Below, in pieces: positions 53,809 to 63,287 of a DNA stretch of 64,000 nt (position 1 is its first letter; the number at the start of each line of letters is the position of its first letter). Origin of the DNA: Jejubacter sp036620675. GTDB taxonomy: Bacteria > Pseudomonadota > Gammaproteobacteria > Enterobacterales > Enterobacteriaceae. A program made the position numbers and the translations under genes. The DNA lies in the NCBI GenBank assembly GCA_036620675.1, contig JAZHEE010000019.1; one strand, 5' to 3'. The notes under the pieces are model-generated. The model made no database searches. It was not told the DNA's origin and saw only the letters and a list, made by a program, of their open reading frames with translations.

Positions 53809-54788
53809 AGCGTCGGCCTCCCGGCATCATCAAGCGGATAGTGGCATTTTGACCGGCGACCGTCCGGCAGGCTGGCAAGCTGCGGCTCCTCGGCCCGACA
53901 GCGGTCGGTGGCGTAAGGGCAGCGCGGATTCAGCAGGCAGCCGGACGGCCTGTCATATTTACCCGGCACCACGCCAGGCAGCGAGGCCAGCCGCGCTTTG
54001 TCCTGCGCAAACTCCGGCAGCGCCCGCAGCAGCGCCTGGGTATAGGGATGGCGCGGCGCGCGGAAGATATCCTCCGCAATCCCGGCCTCAACCACCTGCC
54101 CGGCATACATCACGATGATTTTGTGAGCGGCTTCAGCCACCAGCGCCAGATCGTGGGTGATCAGAATCAGCGCCATATTTTCCTGCTGCTGCAGCGCCAG
54201 CAGCAGTTCAATGATTTGCGCCTGGATGGTGACATCCAGCGCGGTAGTTGGCTCATCGGCAATCAGCAGCCGGGGCCGACAGGCAATCGCCATCGCGATC
54301 ATTACGCGCTGACTCATACCACCTGACAGCTGGTGCGGATAAACATCCAGCCTTGAAGCGGGATCGGGGATCCCTACCAGATTCAGCAGATCGATAGCCC
54401 GCTGACGCCGGGTGCGGCGATTGCCGCCCTGGTGTACCTTAATCGCCTCCATGATCTGGTAGCCCACGGTGTAACAGGGGTTCAGACTGGTCATCGGATC
54501 CTGGAAGATCATCGCCACATCGGCGCCCACCAGGTTGCGGCGCTCCCGCGCAGAAAGACGCTGCAAATCCTGACCGCTGAACACCAGCTCCTGCGCCATC
54601 ACCTTCCCTGGAAAGTCGATAAGCCCCATCAACGCCAGCGAACTCACCGACTTTCCTGAGCCGGACTCGCCGACAATGCCGACCACCTCGCCCTGATCCA
54701 CGCTATAGCTAACGCGATCCACGGCGCGAAACGGCGCCGCGTCGTCGCCGAAATGCACCGATAAATTATCAACATTCAGTAACGCCAT
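53805..54788 (-). CDS. dppD: Dipeptide ABC transporter ATPase DppD
   Basis: 327-aa ABC ATPase, partner of DppF. Walker A GESGSGKSV, signature LSGGMSQRVMIAMAIA, Walker B LLIADEPTTALD and switch THDLALVAEAAH. The C-terminal Cys cluster CLLNPRCPYATDRC is shared with DppF. Starts 12 bp after dppC and overlaps dppF by 4 bp. Confidence 0.97.
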   Translation of the reverse strand: MALLNVDNLSVHFGDDAAPFRAVDRVSYSVDQGEVVGIVGESGSGKSVSSLALMGLIDFPGKVMAQELVFSGQDLQRLSARERRNLVGADVAMIFQDPMTSLNPCYTVGYQIMEAIKVHQGGNRRTRRQRAIDLLNLVGIPDPASRLDVYPHQLSGGMSQRVMIAMAIACRPRLLIADEPTTALDVTIQAQIIELLLALQQQENMALILITHDLALVAEAAHKIIVMYAGQVVEAGIAEDIFRAPRHPYTQALLRALPEFAQDKARLASLPGVVPGKYDRPSGCLLNPRCPYATDRCRAEEPQLASLPDGRRSKCHYPLDDAGRPTL

Positions 54789-54800
54789 CTCTTGCCTCTT

Positions 54801-55700
54801 TTACTGCTTGAGTTTGGGATCGAGGGCATCGCGGAGTCCGTCCCCCATCAGGTTAAACGCCAGCACCGTCAGCAGAATGGCCAGCCCCGGGAAGGTCACA
54901 ACCCACCAGGCACTCTGGGCAAACTGCAAAACATCCGAGAGCATGGTGCCCCACTCCGGCGTAGGAGGCTGTGCCCCCATCCCCAGAAAGCCAAGGGCAG
55001 CCATATCGAGAATGGCATTAGAGAAACCGAGCGACGCCTGAACGATCAGCGGCGCAAGGCAGTTAGGGAAAATATTAATAAACATCTGGCGCAGCGCGCC
55101 CGCGCCCGCGACCCGGGAAGCGGTGACATAGTCCCGGTTAACCTCTGCCAGCACCGCGGCACGGGTCAGACGCACATAGTGAGGCAGCGCCACAAAGGTC
55201 AGCGCCAGCGAGGCATTGACGATGGAGGGGCCGAAAATCGCCACCAGAACCAGCGCCAGCAGCAGGCTGGGCAGCGCCAGCATGATATCGACCACGCGCA
55301 TAATGGCGATATCCACCACACCGCCGAAGTAACCCGCCGCCAGGCCAAGGATAATCCCCATCACCAGCGACAGCACCACCACCAGGCAGCCCACCAGCAG
55401 CGACAGCCGGGCACCGTACATCAGGCGCGATAGCACGTCTCGTCCTACGTCGTCGGTTCCCAGAATATGCTGCCAGCTTCCCCCTTCCTGCCACACCGGC
55501 GGATGCAACAGCGCATCACGGAACTGCTCCGCCGGGTTATGCGGGGCGATGAAGCTCGCCAGCAGCGCAATTAGCACCATGATGACAATATAGGCCAGGC
55601 CGATCACCGCCCCTTTGTTGCGCCGGAAGTAGAACCAAAACTCGCGCAGCGGCGACATCGGCGCCGGCGCACTCAGATTATTTTCAGTCAGTTGCGTCAT
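54801..55700 (-). CDS. dppC: Dipeptide ABC transporter permease DppC
   Basis: 299-aa inner-membrane permease with an N-terminal helix (GAVIGLAYIVIMVLIALLASFIAP) and the EAA loop region FPNCLAPLIVQASLGFSNAIL typical of binding-protein-dependent permeases. One residue shorter than E. coli DppC (300). Lies 9 bp after dppB. Confidence 0.96.
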   Translation of the reverse strand: MTQLTENNLSAPAPMSPLREFWFYFRRNKGAVIGLAYIVIMVLIALLASFIAPHNPAEQFRDALLHPPVWQEGGSWQHILGTDDVGRDVLSRLMYGARLSLLVGCLVVVLSLVMGIILGLAAGYFGGVVDIAIMRVVDIMLALPSLLLALVLVAIFGPSIVNASLALTFVALPHYVRLTRAAVLAEVNRDYVTASRVAGAGALRQMFINIFPNCLAPLIVQASLGFSNAILDMAALGFLGMGAQPPTPEWGTMLSDVLQFAQSAWWVVTFPGLAILLTVLAFNLMGDGLRDALDPKLKQ

Positions 55701-55709
55701 GATGCCTCC

Positions 55710-56729
55710 TTACTTCCTGTGGCGAATGCGCGGATTCACCACGCCGTACAGCAGATCCACCAGCAGGTTCACCAGGATAATCATGGTCGCCACCAGCAGT
55801 ACGCCGCCCTGTACCACCGGGTAATCGCGGCGCTGTAGCGCTTCAATCAGCCAGCGGCCAAGGCCCGGCCAGGAGAAAATGGTTTCGGTCAGGATCGCCC
55901 CCGCCAGCAAAGTGCCCACCTGTAGACCGATAACCGTGACCACCGGCAGCATCGCGTTACGCAGCGCATGCACAATAATCACCCGCAGCCGACTCAGCCC
56001 TTTGGCGCGGGCGGTACGGATATAGTCTTCGCCCAACACTTCCAGCATCGAAGAACGGGTCATACGCACGATCACCGCCAGCGGGATGGTACCCAGCACA
56101 ATCGCAGGCAGCACCATATGCCCGAGCGCGTTAATGAAATCGCCCTCTTCGCCCCACAGAGCGGTATCGATCAGCATAAAGCCGGTTAACGGCATGGTGT
56201 CGTCCAGAAAAACCATATCGCTGATGCGCCCGGAAACCGGGGTCAGATTTAGCTGTACCGACACCAGCATAATCAGCATCATGCCCCACCAGAAAATGGG
56301 CATAGAGTAGCCGGTCAGCGCCAGACCCACGGCGGCGTGATCGAAAATGGAGCCGCGTTTTACCGCCGCCAGGACACCCACCGGAATCCCCACCGATACG
56401 GCGAAGATCATGGCGCACACGCCAAGTTCCAGCGTGGCCTTAAAGCGTGGAACGAACTCATCCCAGACCGGAATGCGGCTTTTCAGGGAGATGCCCAGAT
56501 CGCCATGCAGCACGTTCCAGACATAGGTGAAATATTGCTGCCAGAGCGGCTTGTCGAGCCCCAGCTGCGCCAGAAGCTGAGCGTGACGCTCAGCGGACAT
56601 ACCGCGCTCGCCCGCCATAATCATCACCGGGTCGCCGGGAATCATATGCACAAAGGCGAAGGTCAGCAGCGTAATACCAATAAACGTCGGGATAACCAGC
56701 CCCAGACGTCTGAGAATAAACTGCAGCAT
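55710..56729 (-). CDS. dppB: Dipeptide ABC transporter permease DppB
   Basis: 339-aa six-helix permease. It starts MLQFILRRLGLVIPTFIGIT and carries the family segment FVHMIPGDPVMIMAGERG, followed by the EAA-type loop HALRNAMLPVVTVIGLQVG. Length equals E. coli. It is separated from dppA by 144 bp holding a stable hairpin. Confidence 0.97.
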   Translation of the reverse strand: MLQFILRRLGLVIPTFIGITLLTFAFVHMIPGDPVMIMAGERGMSAERHAQLLAQLGLDKPLWQQYFTYVWNVLHGDLGISLKSRIPVWDEFVPRFKATLELGVCAMIFAVSVGIPVGVLAAVKRGSIFDHAAVGLALTGYSMPIFWWGMMLIMLVSVQLNLTPVSGRISDMVFLDDTMPLTGFMLIDTALWGEEGDFINALGHMVLPAIVLGTIPLAVIVRMTRSSMLEVLGEDYIRTARAKGLSRLRVIIVHALRNAMLPVVTVIGLQVGTLLAGAILTETIFSWPGLGRWLIEALQRRDYPVVQGGVLLVATMIILVNLLVDLLYGVVNPRIRHRK

Positions 56730-56819
56730 ATCTGAATTCTCTTATGTCACCCGCCAGAAACGACACAGCCGCCGGAACGCCAGGGCTTCCTGCCGGGATT
56801 CGATACTTTGATCGTCAGG

Positions 56820-56850
56820 TTGCTCCCTCGCCGTTACGACGAGAGAGCAA
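56820..56850 (-). other. Hairpin in the dppA-dppB gap
   Basis: TTGCTCCCTCG (56820-56830) pairs with CGAGAGAGCAA (56840-56850) with one mismatch. There is no T run. Its place right after the binding-protein gene suggests a 3' stabiliser or partial terminator that lets dppA mRNA exceed that of the downstream genes, a common pattern in ABC operons. Confidence 0.55.
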
Positions 56851-56873
56851 CATCAGAACAGACCAGGCGGGTT

Positions 56874-58481
56874 CTACTCTATGGATACACTCTCAAAATT
56901 GTGTTTCCCGAGCGGATCGACAACATAGCCCTTCACCTCTTTACGTACCGGCTCGAATACGGTGGAGTGAGCAATGATCAAAGCCGGGGCCTGGTCATGC
57001 ATCACCACCTGAGCCTGCTTGTAAAGCTCGATACGCTTGTTGTGATCTTCCGTGGAGCGAGCTGGCTGGATCAGCTCCTCGAAAGGCTTATAGCACCAGC
57101 GAGAATAGTTAGAGCCATCTTTCGCCGCCGCGCAGCTGAACAGCGTGGCGAAGAAGTTATCTGGATCCCCATTGTCGCCGGTCCAGCCCATCATCACGGT
57201 CTGGTGCTCGCCATCTTTGGCGCGCTTGAGGTATTCACCCCACTCGTAGGAGACAATCTTCGCCTTCACGCCAATTTTCGCCCAGTCAGCCTGGATCATC
57301 TCTGCCATACGGCGGGCGTTGGGGTTGTAGGGGCGCTGCACCGGCATAGCCCACAGGTCGATGGTGAAGCCCTTGTCCATTCCGGCCTCTTTCAGCAACT
57401 GCTTCGCCTTTTCCGGATCGTAGCTGTAGTCTTTCACATCGTCGTTATAGCCCCACATGGTGGGCGGAATCAGGTTTTTAGCCGGCTGGCCCGCGCCCTG
57501 GTAAACGGCTTTGATAATCGCCTCTTTATTCACCGCCCTAGTCAGCGCCTGGCGTACCTTTACATTATCCAGCGGCGGCTTTTCAACATTGAACGACAGA
57601 TAGCCAACGTTAAGCCCCGGTTGCTCCATCAGATTGATATTCTTATCTTCTTTCATACGAGCGATATCGGCCGGGTTCGGGTAAGGCATCACCTGGCATT
57701 CATTTTTTTGCAGCTTGGCATAGCGTACTGAAGCATCGGGCGTGATCGAAAACACCAGGCGGTCGATTTTCGGTTTCGTTCCCCAGTAATCCTGAAAAGC
57801 CTTATAAAGAATCCGGGAGTCTTTTTGATATTGCAGCAACTGGAAGGGCCCTGTACCCACAGGATTAAGATCCAATTTTTCCGGCGTTCCTGCCTTCAGC
57901 ATATTATCGGCATACTCTTTCGAAAGTATTGAAGCAAAGTCCATAGCCAAATCGGCCAGGAACGGCGCTTCCGGTCGGCTTAATACAAACTGAACGGTAT
58001 ATTCATCAACCTTTTTAACTTCTTTAATTAATTTGGGAAATCCCATACCCTCGAAGTATTCATAACTGCCGCCAGAAACGTTGTGATAGGGATTTTCCTT
58101 ATTCATCTGACGATCGAAGGTAAACACCACATCGTCGGCATTAAAGTCACGGCTGGGCTTAAACGCTTTGGTGGTATGCCATTTCACGCCTTTACGCAGA
58201 TGGAAGGTATAGGTTTTGCCATCTTCGCTGATATCCCATTTCTCCGCGAGCCCGGGAACAACCTCTGTTGTGCCGAGCTTGAACTGAACCAGTCGGTTAT
58301 AGATTGGTACCGAGCTGGCATCATATGTTGTGCCGGAGGTGAACAGCTGCGGGTTAAACCCTTCCGGTGAACCTTCGGAACAATAAACCAGCGTTTTTGA
58401 CTGTACGCTCGCGGCGCAAGCCATAGCCAGCAGGCCAAGCCCCAGTTTTACCGCCCCTGATTTGCGCAAGGAAATTCTCAT
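56874..58481 (-). CDS. dppA: Periplasmic dipeptide-binding protein DppA
   Basis: 535-aa class II solute-binding protein, equal to E. coli DppA; binds dipeptides for uptake and also serves dipeptide chemotaxis with Tap. Signal peptide MRISLRKSGAVKLGLGLLAM and then ASVQS before KTLVYCSEG. The SBP_bac_5 core is intact (GLAEKWDISEDGKTYTFHLR, GYLSFNVEKPPLDNVKVRQAL, TRAVNK). I chose the ATG at 58481, preceded by GGAGC; a 22-codon extension to 58547 is unlikely. First gene of the operon. Confidence 0.97.
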   Translation of the reverse strand: MRISLRKSGAVKLGLGLLAMACAASVQSKTLVYCSEGSPEGFNPQLFTSGTTYDASSVPIYNRLVQFKLGTTEVVPGLAEKWDISEDGKTYTFHLRKGVKWHTTKAFKPSRDFNADDVVFTFDRQMNKENPYHNVSGGSYEYFEGMGFPKLIKEVKKVDEYTVQFVLSRPEAPFLADLAMDFASILSKEYADNMLKAGTPEKLDLNPVGTGPFQLLQYQKDSRILYKAFQDYWGTKPKIDRLVFSITPDASVRYAKLQKNECQVMPYPNPADIARMKEDKNINLMEQPGLNVGYLSFNVEKPPLDNVKVRQALTRAVNKEAIIKAVYQGAGQPAKNLIPPTMWGYNDDVKDYSYDPEKAKQLLKEAGMDKGFTIDLWAMPVQRPYNPNARRMAEMIQADWAKIGVKAKIVSYEWGEYLKRAKDGEHQTVMMGWTGDNGDPDNFFATLFSCAAAKDGSNYSRWCYKPFEELIQPARSTEDHNKRIELYKQAQVVMHDQAPALIIAHSTVFEPVRKEVKGYVVDPLGKHNFESVSIE

Positions 58482-58583
58482 CAGTTTTGCTCCAGTGTGA
58501 TGTATGTTGTGCGTTGTTGACTCCCGCCATAACACCGGTTGTTTCACTGTAGCTTGCCGTAAAGCGCCGACAACTTCGCCGTC
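58482..58583 (-). promoter_or_regulatory. dppA leader with CA-rich GcvB-type target
   Basis: On the minus strand the 45 bp before the Shine-Dalgarno are CA-rich (CAACAACGCACAACATACAT followed by CACAC). E. coli dppA mRNA is repressed by the GcvB small RNA at such a CA-rich leader segment. No gcvB gene is in the window, so the interaction is inferred. Confidence 0.5.
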
Positions 58584-58711
58584 TATACCCTGAATAATTC
58601 GCGTTGCAGAAAGGCGGCAAGCTCATGAATCCCCGGGAGCATAGCCGTACTATGCGACCGGGATGAGCGAGTGCAGCCAACGCATCTGCAGCTTGAAGTA
58701 TGATGGGTATA
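58584..58711. repeat. ERIC (IRU) element
   Basis: A 128-bp imperfect palindrome. TATACCC opens it and GGGTATA closes it. The core ATGAATCCCCGGGAGC, then CGACCGGGATGAGCGAG, matches the ERIC consensus as I know it, and the GCAGCCAACGCATCTGCAGC arm and TTGAAGTATGATGGGTATA tail are characteristic. ERIC inserts at TA, as seen at both ends. It lies 103 bp upstream of the dppA start. The 517 bp beyond it (58712-59228) are AT-rich, have no gene and may hold the dpp promoter. Confidence 0.88.
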
Positions 58712-59228
58712 TGCACTGATTCAGGCCAGACTACGTTGATAAAACCTGAGTTATTTTGGGTTTATCATCGGACCTTTTTTATTTTTTACCCGGCCCGCTC
58801 GGAATATAAATAAGGCAATCCTCAAGGTTATGTCTCGTTTATCCAGACAAAGCACCTGGTTACCCGACTTCTCGCACTACAATCTGTCAACTGGCAGGCT
58901 AAAGGTCAATATAGCCGTCGGGCTTTTATCAAAATTGTGTGCCATACGAAACAACCATTAAAAAAAGCCTTTGCGTTAATTCACAGTACAGAAAATTATG
59001 CTACCGCCATTTAATTAGAATAAAACGCTGGATAAAGATAAATTATCAGCAATCAATGAGGTTCGTTTTTCTGTGAAATTTCTCTCAGACAATGCGCTTA
59101 TGGTGGGTTTATAAGGCGAAAACTTCAGGATGCAGAAGAAAATTCTATGGAGGAGAGGATAAGAGAATACGGGGATAAGTCGACTGCAGAGATGACGAAT
59201 CAACGAGGATTAGCGAGAGGCAGAAAGC

Positions 59229-59257
59229 AAAAAACCCAACCTTGCGGTTGGGTTTTT
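59229..59257 (-). terminator. Terminator after tRNA-Pro
   Basis: On the minus strand AACCCAACC-GCAA-GGTTGGGTT is followed by a run of T (plus-strand A at 59229-59234). Plus-strand T at 59253-59257 could let it work in both directions. Confidence 0.88.
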
Positions 59258-59264
59258 CTGAATC

Positions 59265-59341
<77 letters not shown>

Positions 59342-59422
59342 AATGCGGGGCGCATATTACTGCCCCCCCGATGCGGCGTCAATCCTTTTTAAGAAAAAGA
59401 GAATCGATCGTCTGAAAACCCA

Positions 59423-61111
59423 TCAATCCGCGGCTTTCGCTGCAGAAGCATGCGGAATGTGGCACCAGTTGTTCTGCTCGCGAATCCCGCCATCAGGCGA
59501 TGTGTAGCCCAGACAGCCCAGGATTGAGTCGTACAGTTCCACATGGCGATGCTCCACGCCGCGTTTCGCTTCTTCCTGCATATGTGCGAAAGCCCGGGCG
59601 CGTTCAGGGTCTTGCAGATACTTATCTGAGGCCCATACCAGCAGCGGCACCCGGAACTGCTCCGGCGGCGCCATTTCGCGTGGCGTACCATGCAGACGCT
59701 CATGCTCGTTAATGGACTCACCGTGATCCGACGCATAGAAGATCAACGCCTTCTTATCGCGGAACTGGTCATAAACCTTATCGATAAAGCTATCCACATA
59801 CAGGATGGAATTATCGTAAGCGTTAATCAGCTCGGCCTGGCTACAGTCTTTATCTCCGCCAATACATTCCGGCTTCCACTTCGCATAATCGCGCGTATAA
59901 CGCTGCGCGTAGGAAAAGTGCGAGCCCTTGGTATGCAGAATCACCAGATGCTTACCTTTGGGATGCTCCGCCAGAGAATCTTTCACTTCATCCAGCAGCA
60001 GCATATCGTCCACCCGCTTACCCTGATGACGGGCGCCGATGATTTCCCGGTAGGCAATATTTTCTGCCATGGTATTGCTGTAAAACCAGAGTTCACTCTG
60101 CATCGCAAACAGGTCACTGCTGAAACCAAGCTGGCGCAGCACCGCAAAAATGTTCTGTTCTTTCAGGGTGCGTTGAGGATTATCCTCTGTTCCTCCTTCC
60201 CGTACGAACATACAGCGCAGCGAAAGTTTGGTCGCGGTATCGCAGGATTCGCCGCGAAACGCCGCCAGATTCTTCTCGCGAGAGAGATTCGGCGTGGTGT
60301 CGCGCTCATAGCCAAACAGCCCCATATGATCCCAGCGCGTCGTTTCGCCGATGATAAATACCACATAGGTATCATCTATGCCCTTCGGCGCTTCATAGTT
60401 AAACTTCTGCGCCGGGTTCATCAGCGAACGGTGATCCGAGGATTCATCCACCTGCGCCCAGGCATACAGCCCCAGCGCCGCCACCCAGTTCGAAGGCAGA
60501 TAGGAGTTCGCCACCACACCGCCATAGCTCGGCATATCCACCCGGGTGGTTTCCTCAATCTCTTTCATCTGGATATCGATAAAGCGCAGCGGCGCCCAGA
60601 CCAGCAGCCCGACCACCACCATTACCACCAGATTCTTCAGACGCAGCCCCGGGGTGCGCAACTGATGAAGTAGCGTAAAGCGGCAGCGATTACTCCAGAT
60701 CAGCAGTAGCGGCAACGCGCTGACCAGCACCATCCAGATAATAAAGTCTTTCCCCACCACTTCTTTGGAAAGATCGATATCGGTCGTCATTACCGAAGCA
60801 ATAATGCCGTAGCCAATAACGACATTTAAAAATGTCATGTAATAACTGGCGCCGACCGAACAGAGGACAATAAAAGAGGCCAGTACCTGCCAGATCCGAC
60901 GCCCGAACAGCGAAATAACCCGTAATAAAAAGAAGGTGACCAGAACCGTCGCCACCACTTCTACGACGGCGGTCACGCCATCAAGCAGCGTGAAGTCCTG
61001 CGCGAACAGGCTGAAACGCCGGTAAAATACCGATGCATTCAGAAAGAGGCCGATGTAGATAGCCAACAGAAAGCAGAGTTTCTGCTGGGTTATCGATTTT
61101 ATAAATTTCAT
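59423..61111 (-). CDS. eptB: Kdo2-lipid A phosphoethanolamine transferase EptB
   Basis: 562-aa inner-membrane enzyme that adds phosphoethanolamine to the outer Kdo of LPS. Five N-terminal helices (about residues 10-180) precede the periplasmic catalytic domain with GETTRWDHMGLFGY (nucleophile Thr257), CMFVREGG, HTKGSHFSYAQRY and YASDHGESINEHERLHG. I chose the ATG at 61111 (MKFIKSITQQK), aligned with E. coli; the 13-codon extension is unlikely. In E. coli it depends on sigma-E and is repressed by the sRNA MgrR; neither site could be confirmed here. Confidence 0.94.
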   Translation of the reverse strand: MKFIKSITQQKLCFLLAIYIGLFLNASVFYRRFSLFAQDFTLLDGVTAVVEVVATVLVTFFLLRVISLFGRRIWQVLASFIVLCSVGASYYMTFLNVVIGYGIIASVMTTDIDLSKEVVGKDFIIWMVLVSALPLLLIWSNRCRFTLLHQLRTPGLRLKNLVVMVVVGLLVWAPLRFIDIQMKEIEETTRVDMPSYGGVVANSYLPSNWVAALGLYAWAQVDESSDHRSLMNPAQKFNYEAPKGIDDTYVVFIIGETTRWDHMGLFGYERDTTPNLSREKNLAAFRGESCDTATKLSLRCMFVREGGTEDNPQRTLKEQNIFAVLRQLGFSSDLFAMQSELWFYSNTMAENIAYREIIGARHQGKRVDDMLLLDEVKDSLAEHPKGKHLVILHTKGSHFSYAQRYTRDYAKWKPECIGGDKDCSQAELINAYDNSILYVDSFIDKVYDQFRDKKALIFYASDHGESINEHERLHGTPREMAPPEQFRVPLLVWASDKYLQDPERARAFAHMQEEAKRGVEHRHVELYDSILGCLGYTSPDGGIREQNNWCHIPHASAAKAAD

Positions 61112-61255
61112 GCAAGCCGCCCCGGCAAAAAATAAAAGATCTGAAAACACTTATCTGACCCTGAAAATGTGCCAGAGTTCTGAAAGGAATACCCACAAAT
61201 AAAAACAGGATAAGTCTGTCGCTGCTCAGGTAAGTGAAGGAATAAAAAGTCATAC

Positions 61256-61269
61256 ATACCCTAGGGTAT
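61256..61269. promoter_or_regulatory. 14-bp perfect palindrome in the eptB/HD-gene gap
   Basis: ATACCCTAGGGTAT is a perfect palindrome 145 bp from each divergent start. The 302-bp gap (61112-61413) otherwise shows only AT-rich sequence. Candidate operator, regulator unknown. Confidence 0.35.
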
Positions 61270-61413
61270 TTCTTATCGCATAAATATTAGACAATTCCGT
61301 ATCTGAGAATTATGGGGGAATACTTCTGAATTTTTCCGGAAAACTGGACGCGCAATAAGAAGTTATGGGAAAACGTTACGGTAAGTGGCTCAGGTTTCAC
61401 TGGAGGAAAAAAC

Positions 61414-62010
61414 ATGCCGTCACTGGAAGAACGCGCTCGCCGCTTTGCAACACGGGCTCACGCCGCCCGGGATCAGCGGCGTAAGTACACCAACGATCCC
61501 TATATCATCCACCCGGCGGCGGTGGTGGCACAGGTACGCCAGGTATTACCTGAAGATGACGCCGCACTGGCCGCCGCCTGGCTACATGACACCGTAGAAG
61601 ATACCGATACCACCCTGGGCGATATTGAAAGTCGCTTTGGCTCCGAAGTGGCACGCCTGGTCGGGATGCTGACCAATCCGCCAACGCCAGAAGGCATGAA
61701 CCGCGCCCAGCGTAAACGCCTGCACTTCCAGCACAGCGCCCACGCCTGTTCCCGTGCCCAGACCATCAAGCTGGCTGACATTATCGATAACACCCGGGAA
61801 TTACTGCATTATGACCCCGATTTCGCACGCGTCTATCTACTGGAAAAACGGCTACAGCTGGCAGGTATGACGCGGGGAAATGACCAACTGCGTCAGGAAG
61901 CGCAACTGGTCGTAGAGCAAGGCATTACACAATTAATGAGGCCGCCGTACAACATCCCGGCGGCCTGGTTTGATAAACGGGCGATGCGCTATCTGGCACC
62001 TCAGGCGTGA
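61414..62010 (+). CDS. Small HD-domain alarmone-hydrolase-like protein (MESH1/SpoT-HD type)
   Basis: 198-aa single-domain HD phosphohydrolase resembling the SpoT hydrolase domain and the small alarmone hydrolases: RKYTNDPYIIHPAAVV (His33), AAWLHDTVEDTDTTLGDIESRF (His58-Asp59, Glu62-Asp63), and KLADIIDNTREL (Asp122, Asn126). All metal and catalytic positions of the family appear to be kept. It would split (p)ppGpp, or possibly NADPH or another nucleotide, in the cytoplasm (inference). TGGAGG precedes the ATG. It lies between eptB and yhjX, where E. coli has no gene, and overlaps the convergent yhjX end by 10 bp. No synthetase partner is nearby. Confidence 0.82.
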   Translation: MPSLEERARRFATRAHAARDQRRKYTNDPYIIHPAAVVAQVRQVLPEDDAALAAAWLHDTVEDTDTTLGDIESRFGSEVARLVGMLTNPPTPEGMNRAQRKRLHFQHSAHACSRAQTIKLADIIDNTRELLHYDPDFARVYLLEKRLQLAGMTRGNDQLRQEAQLVVEQGITQLMRPPYNIPAAWFDKRAMRYLAPQA

Positions 62011-63203
62011 GCCTCTTTCAGATGCTCATGCGCCGGTTGACGAATGGTGGTGGAAAACGCCAGCGACAAAATCAGCAGGGCGAAGATAACGCAGAAGGTG
62101 ACATAGAACCCACCGAACAGCGAAGCGATAATCGAACCGCAAATGCTACCGATACCGAAGCCCAGGTAGATAACGCCATAGTTTTTGGTCAAATTATTCA
62201 GCCCAAAGAATTCGCTGACCAGCGATGGATAGACGGTAATAGTGCCGCCGAAGTTAAAGGCCACACAGGCAATAGCGGCAAAGAAGGTCATGGTATTCAG
62301 CGGCGCGAAAAGCAGCGCGGCCATGCCCACCAGCGAAATCACCTGCCCGATGGCAATGACGCGGATACGCGCTATTTTGTCCGACAGCACGCCCAGTACC
62401 AGACGGCCGCCAAGATTAGCAATAGAGATAACGGTAACGGCGCTGGCCGCAGTCATCGCATCCAGATGTACCATTCCCTGCGCGATATCCTTAGCAACGC
62501 CGATAACGTACAGGCCGCTCATGCAGGCCGTCAGGAACATCAGCGCCAGCATCCAGTACTGCGGTTTACGCATGGATTCGGCCAGCGTGAAGTCCTGTTC
62601 GACGCCGCCAGAGGCGGCGGTCACACTCTGCCGCGGCGCATCGCTCATCAGGCAGGAACCGACAAGCACCATCACCAGCGCCATTACGCCCCAAATCATA
62701 AAGGTTTCTTCCAGGCCATACGCCGCCAGCAGGTGGGTGTTAATAAATTTAAAGCCCAGACTGCCCAGCCCATAGGAGCCGATGGCGAAGGCGGAAATCA
62801 GCCCCTTACGTTCCGGAAACCATTTCACACAGTTCGACAGCGTCATCAGATAACCGGCCCCATCCGCCAGCCCCACCAGCACTCCGGCGCACAGCCAGAG
62901 CAGCATCAGGTTACTGGACCAGGCGGTCAGACATAATCCCAGCCCCAGCATCAGACCGGCAGCGACAGAAACCCGGCGCACGCCGAAACGCTCCTGTAGC
63001 TTACCCGCCACCGACGACGAAAGTGCCAGCGCCAGACTGAGCAGGCCGAAAGAGAAAGCCACCTGGCTCACGGGCTCGCCCAGCTTATTAGCCAGCGGCC
63101 CATTAAACAGGCTCCAGGTATACACAGAGCCCAGTGCAAACTGCGTAATGATGGTACCAATCAGGGTTAACCAGCGGGTACGATTCGTTGTGGTTGTGTT
63201 CAT
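62001..63203 (-). CDS. yhjX: Pyruvate-responsive MFS transporter YhjX
   Basis: 400-aa twelve-helix MFS protein of the oxalate/formate antiporter type. It aligns with E. coli YhjX over its length: TRWLTLIGTIITQFALGSVY, VGLADGAGYLMTLSNCVKWF, RKGLISAFAIGSYGLGSLGF and GFGIGSICGSIIASLFGGFY. I chose the ATG at 63203, with AGGA upstream; ten extra residues are possible. In E. coli yhjX is the main target of the pyruvate-sensing YpdAB system, and matching boxes lie upstream here. Confidence 0.94.
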   Translation of the reverse strand: MNTTTTNRTRWLTLIGTIITQFALGSVYTWSLFNGPLANKLGEPVSQVAFSFGLLSLALALSSSVAGKLQERFGVRRVSVAAGLMLGLGLCLTAWSSNLMLLWLCAGVLVGLADGAGYLMTLSNCVKWFPERKGLISAFAIGSYGLGSLGFKFINTHLLAAYGLEETFMIWGVMALVMVLVGSCLMSDAPRQSVTAASGGVEQDFTLAESMRKPQYWMLALMFLTACMSGLYVIGVAKDIAQGMVHLDAMTAASAVTVISIANLGGRLVLGVLSDKIARIRVIAIGQVISLVGMAALLFAPLNTMTFFAAIACVAFNFGGTITVYPSLVSEFFGLNNLTKNYGVIYLGFGIGSICGSIIASLFGGFYVTFCVIFALLILSLAFSTTIRQPAHEHLKEAHA

Positions 63204-63287
63204 AGCAGAGTCCTGGCCAACAAGTGAAATCATTAATCTCTGCTGGTTACCTTATCCGGTACGATACCCGACCCGGGGGAAAAAGGA

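Noticed and set aside
58712..59228. Firm dpp promoter call
   Set aside because: TTGACA is present on the minus strand (58885-58890), but no acceptable -10 lies at the proper distance, so no promoter was annotated.
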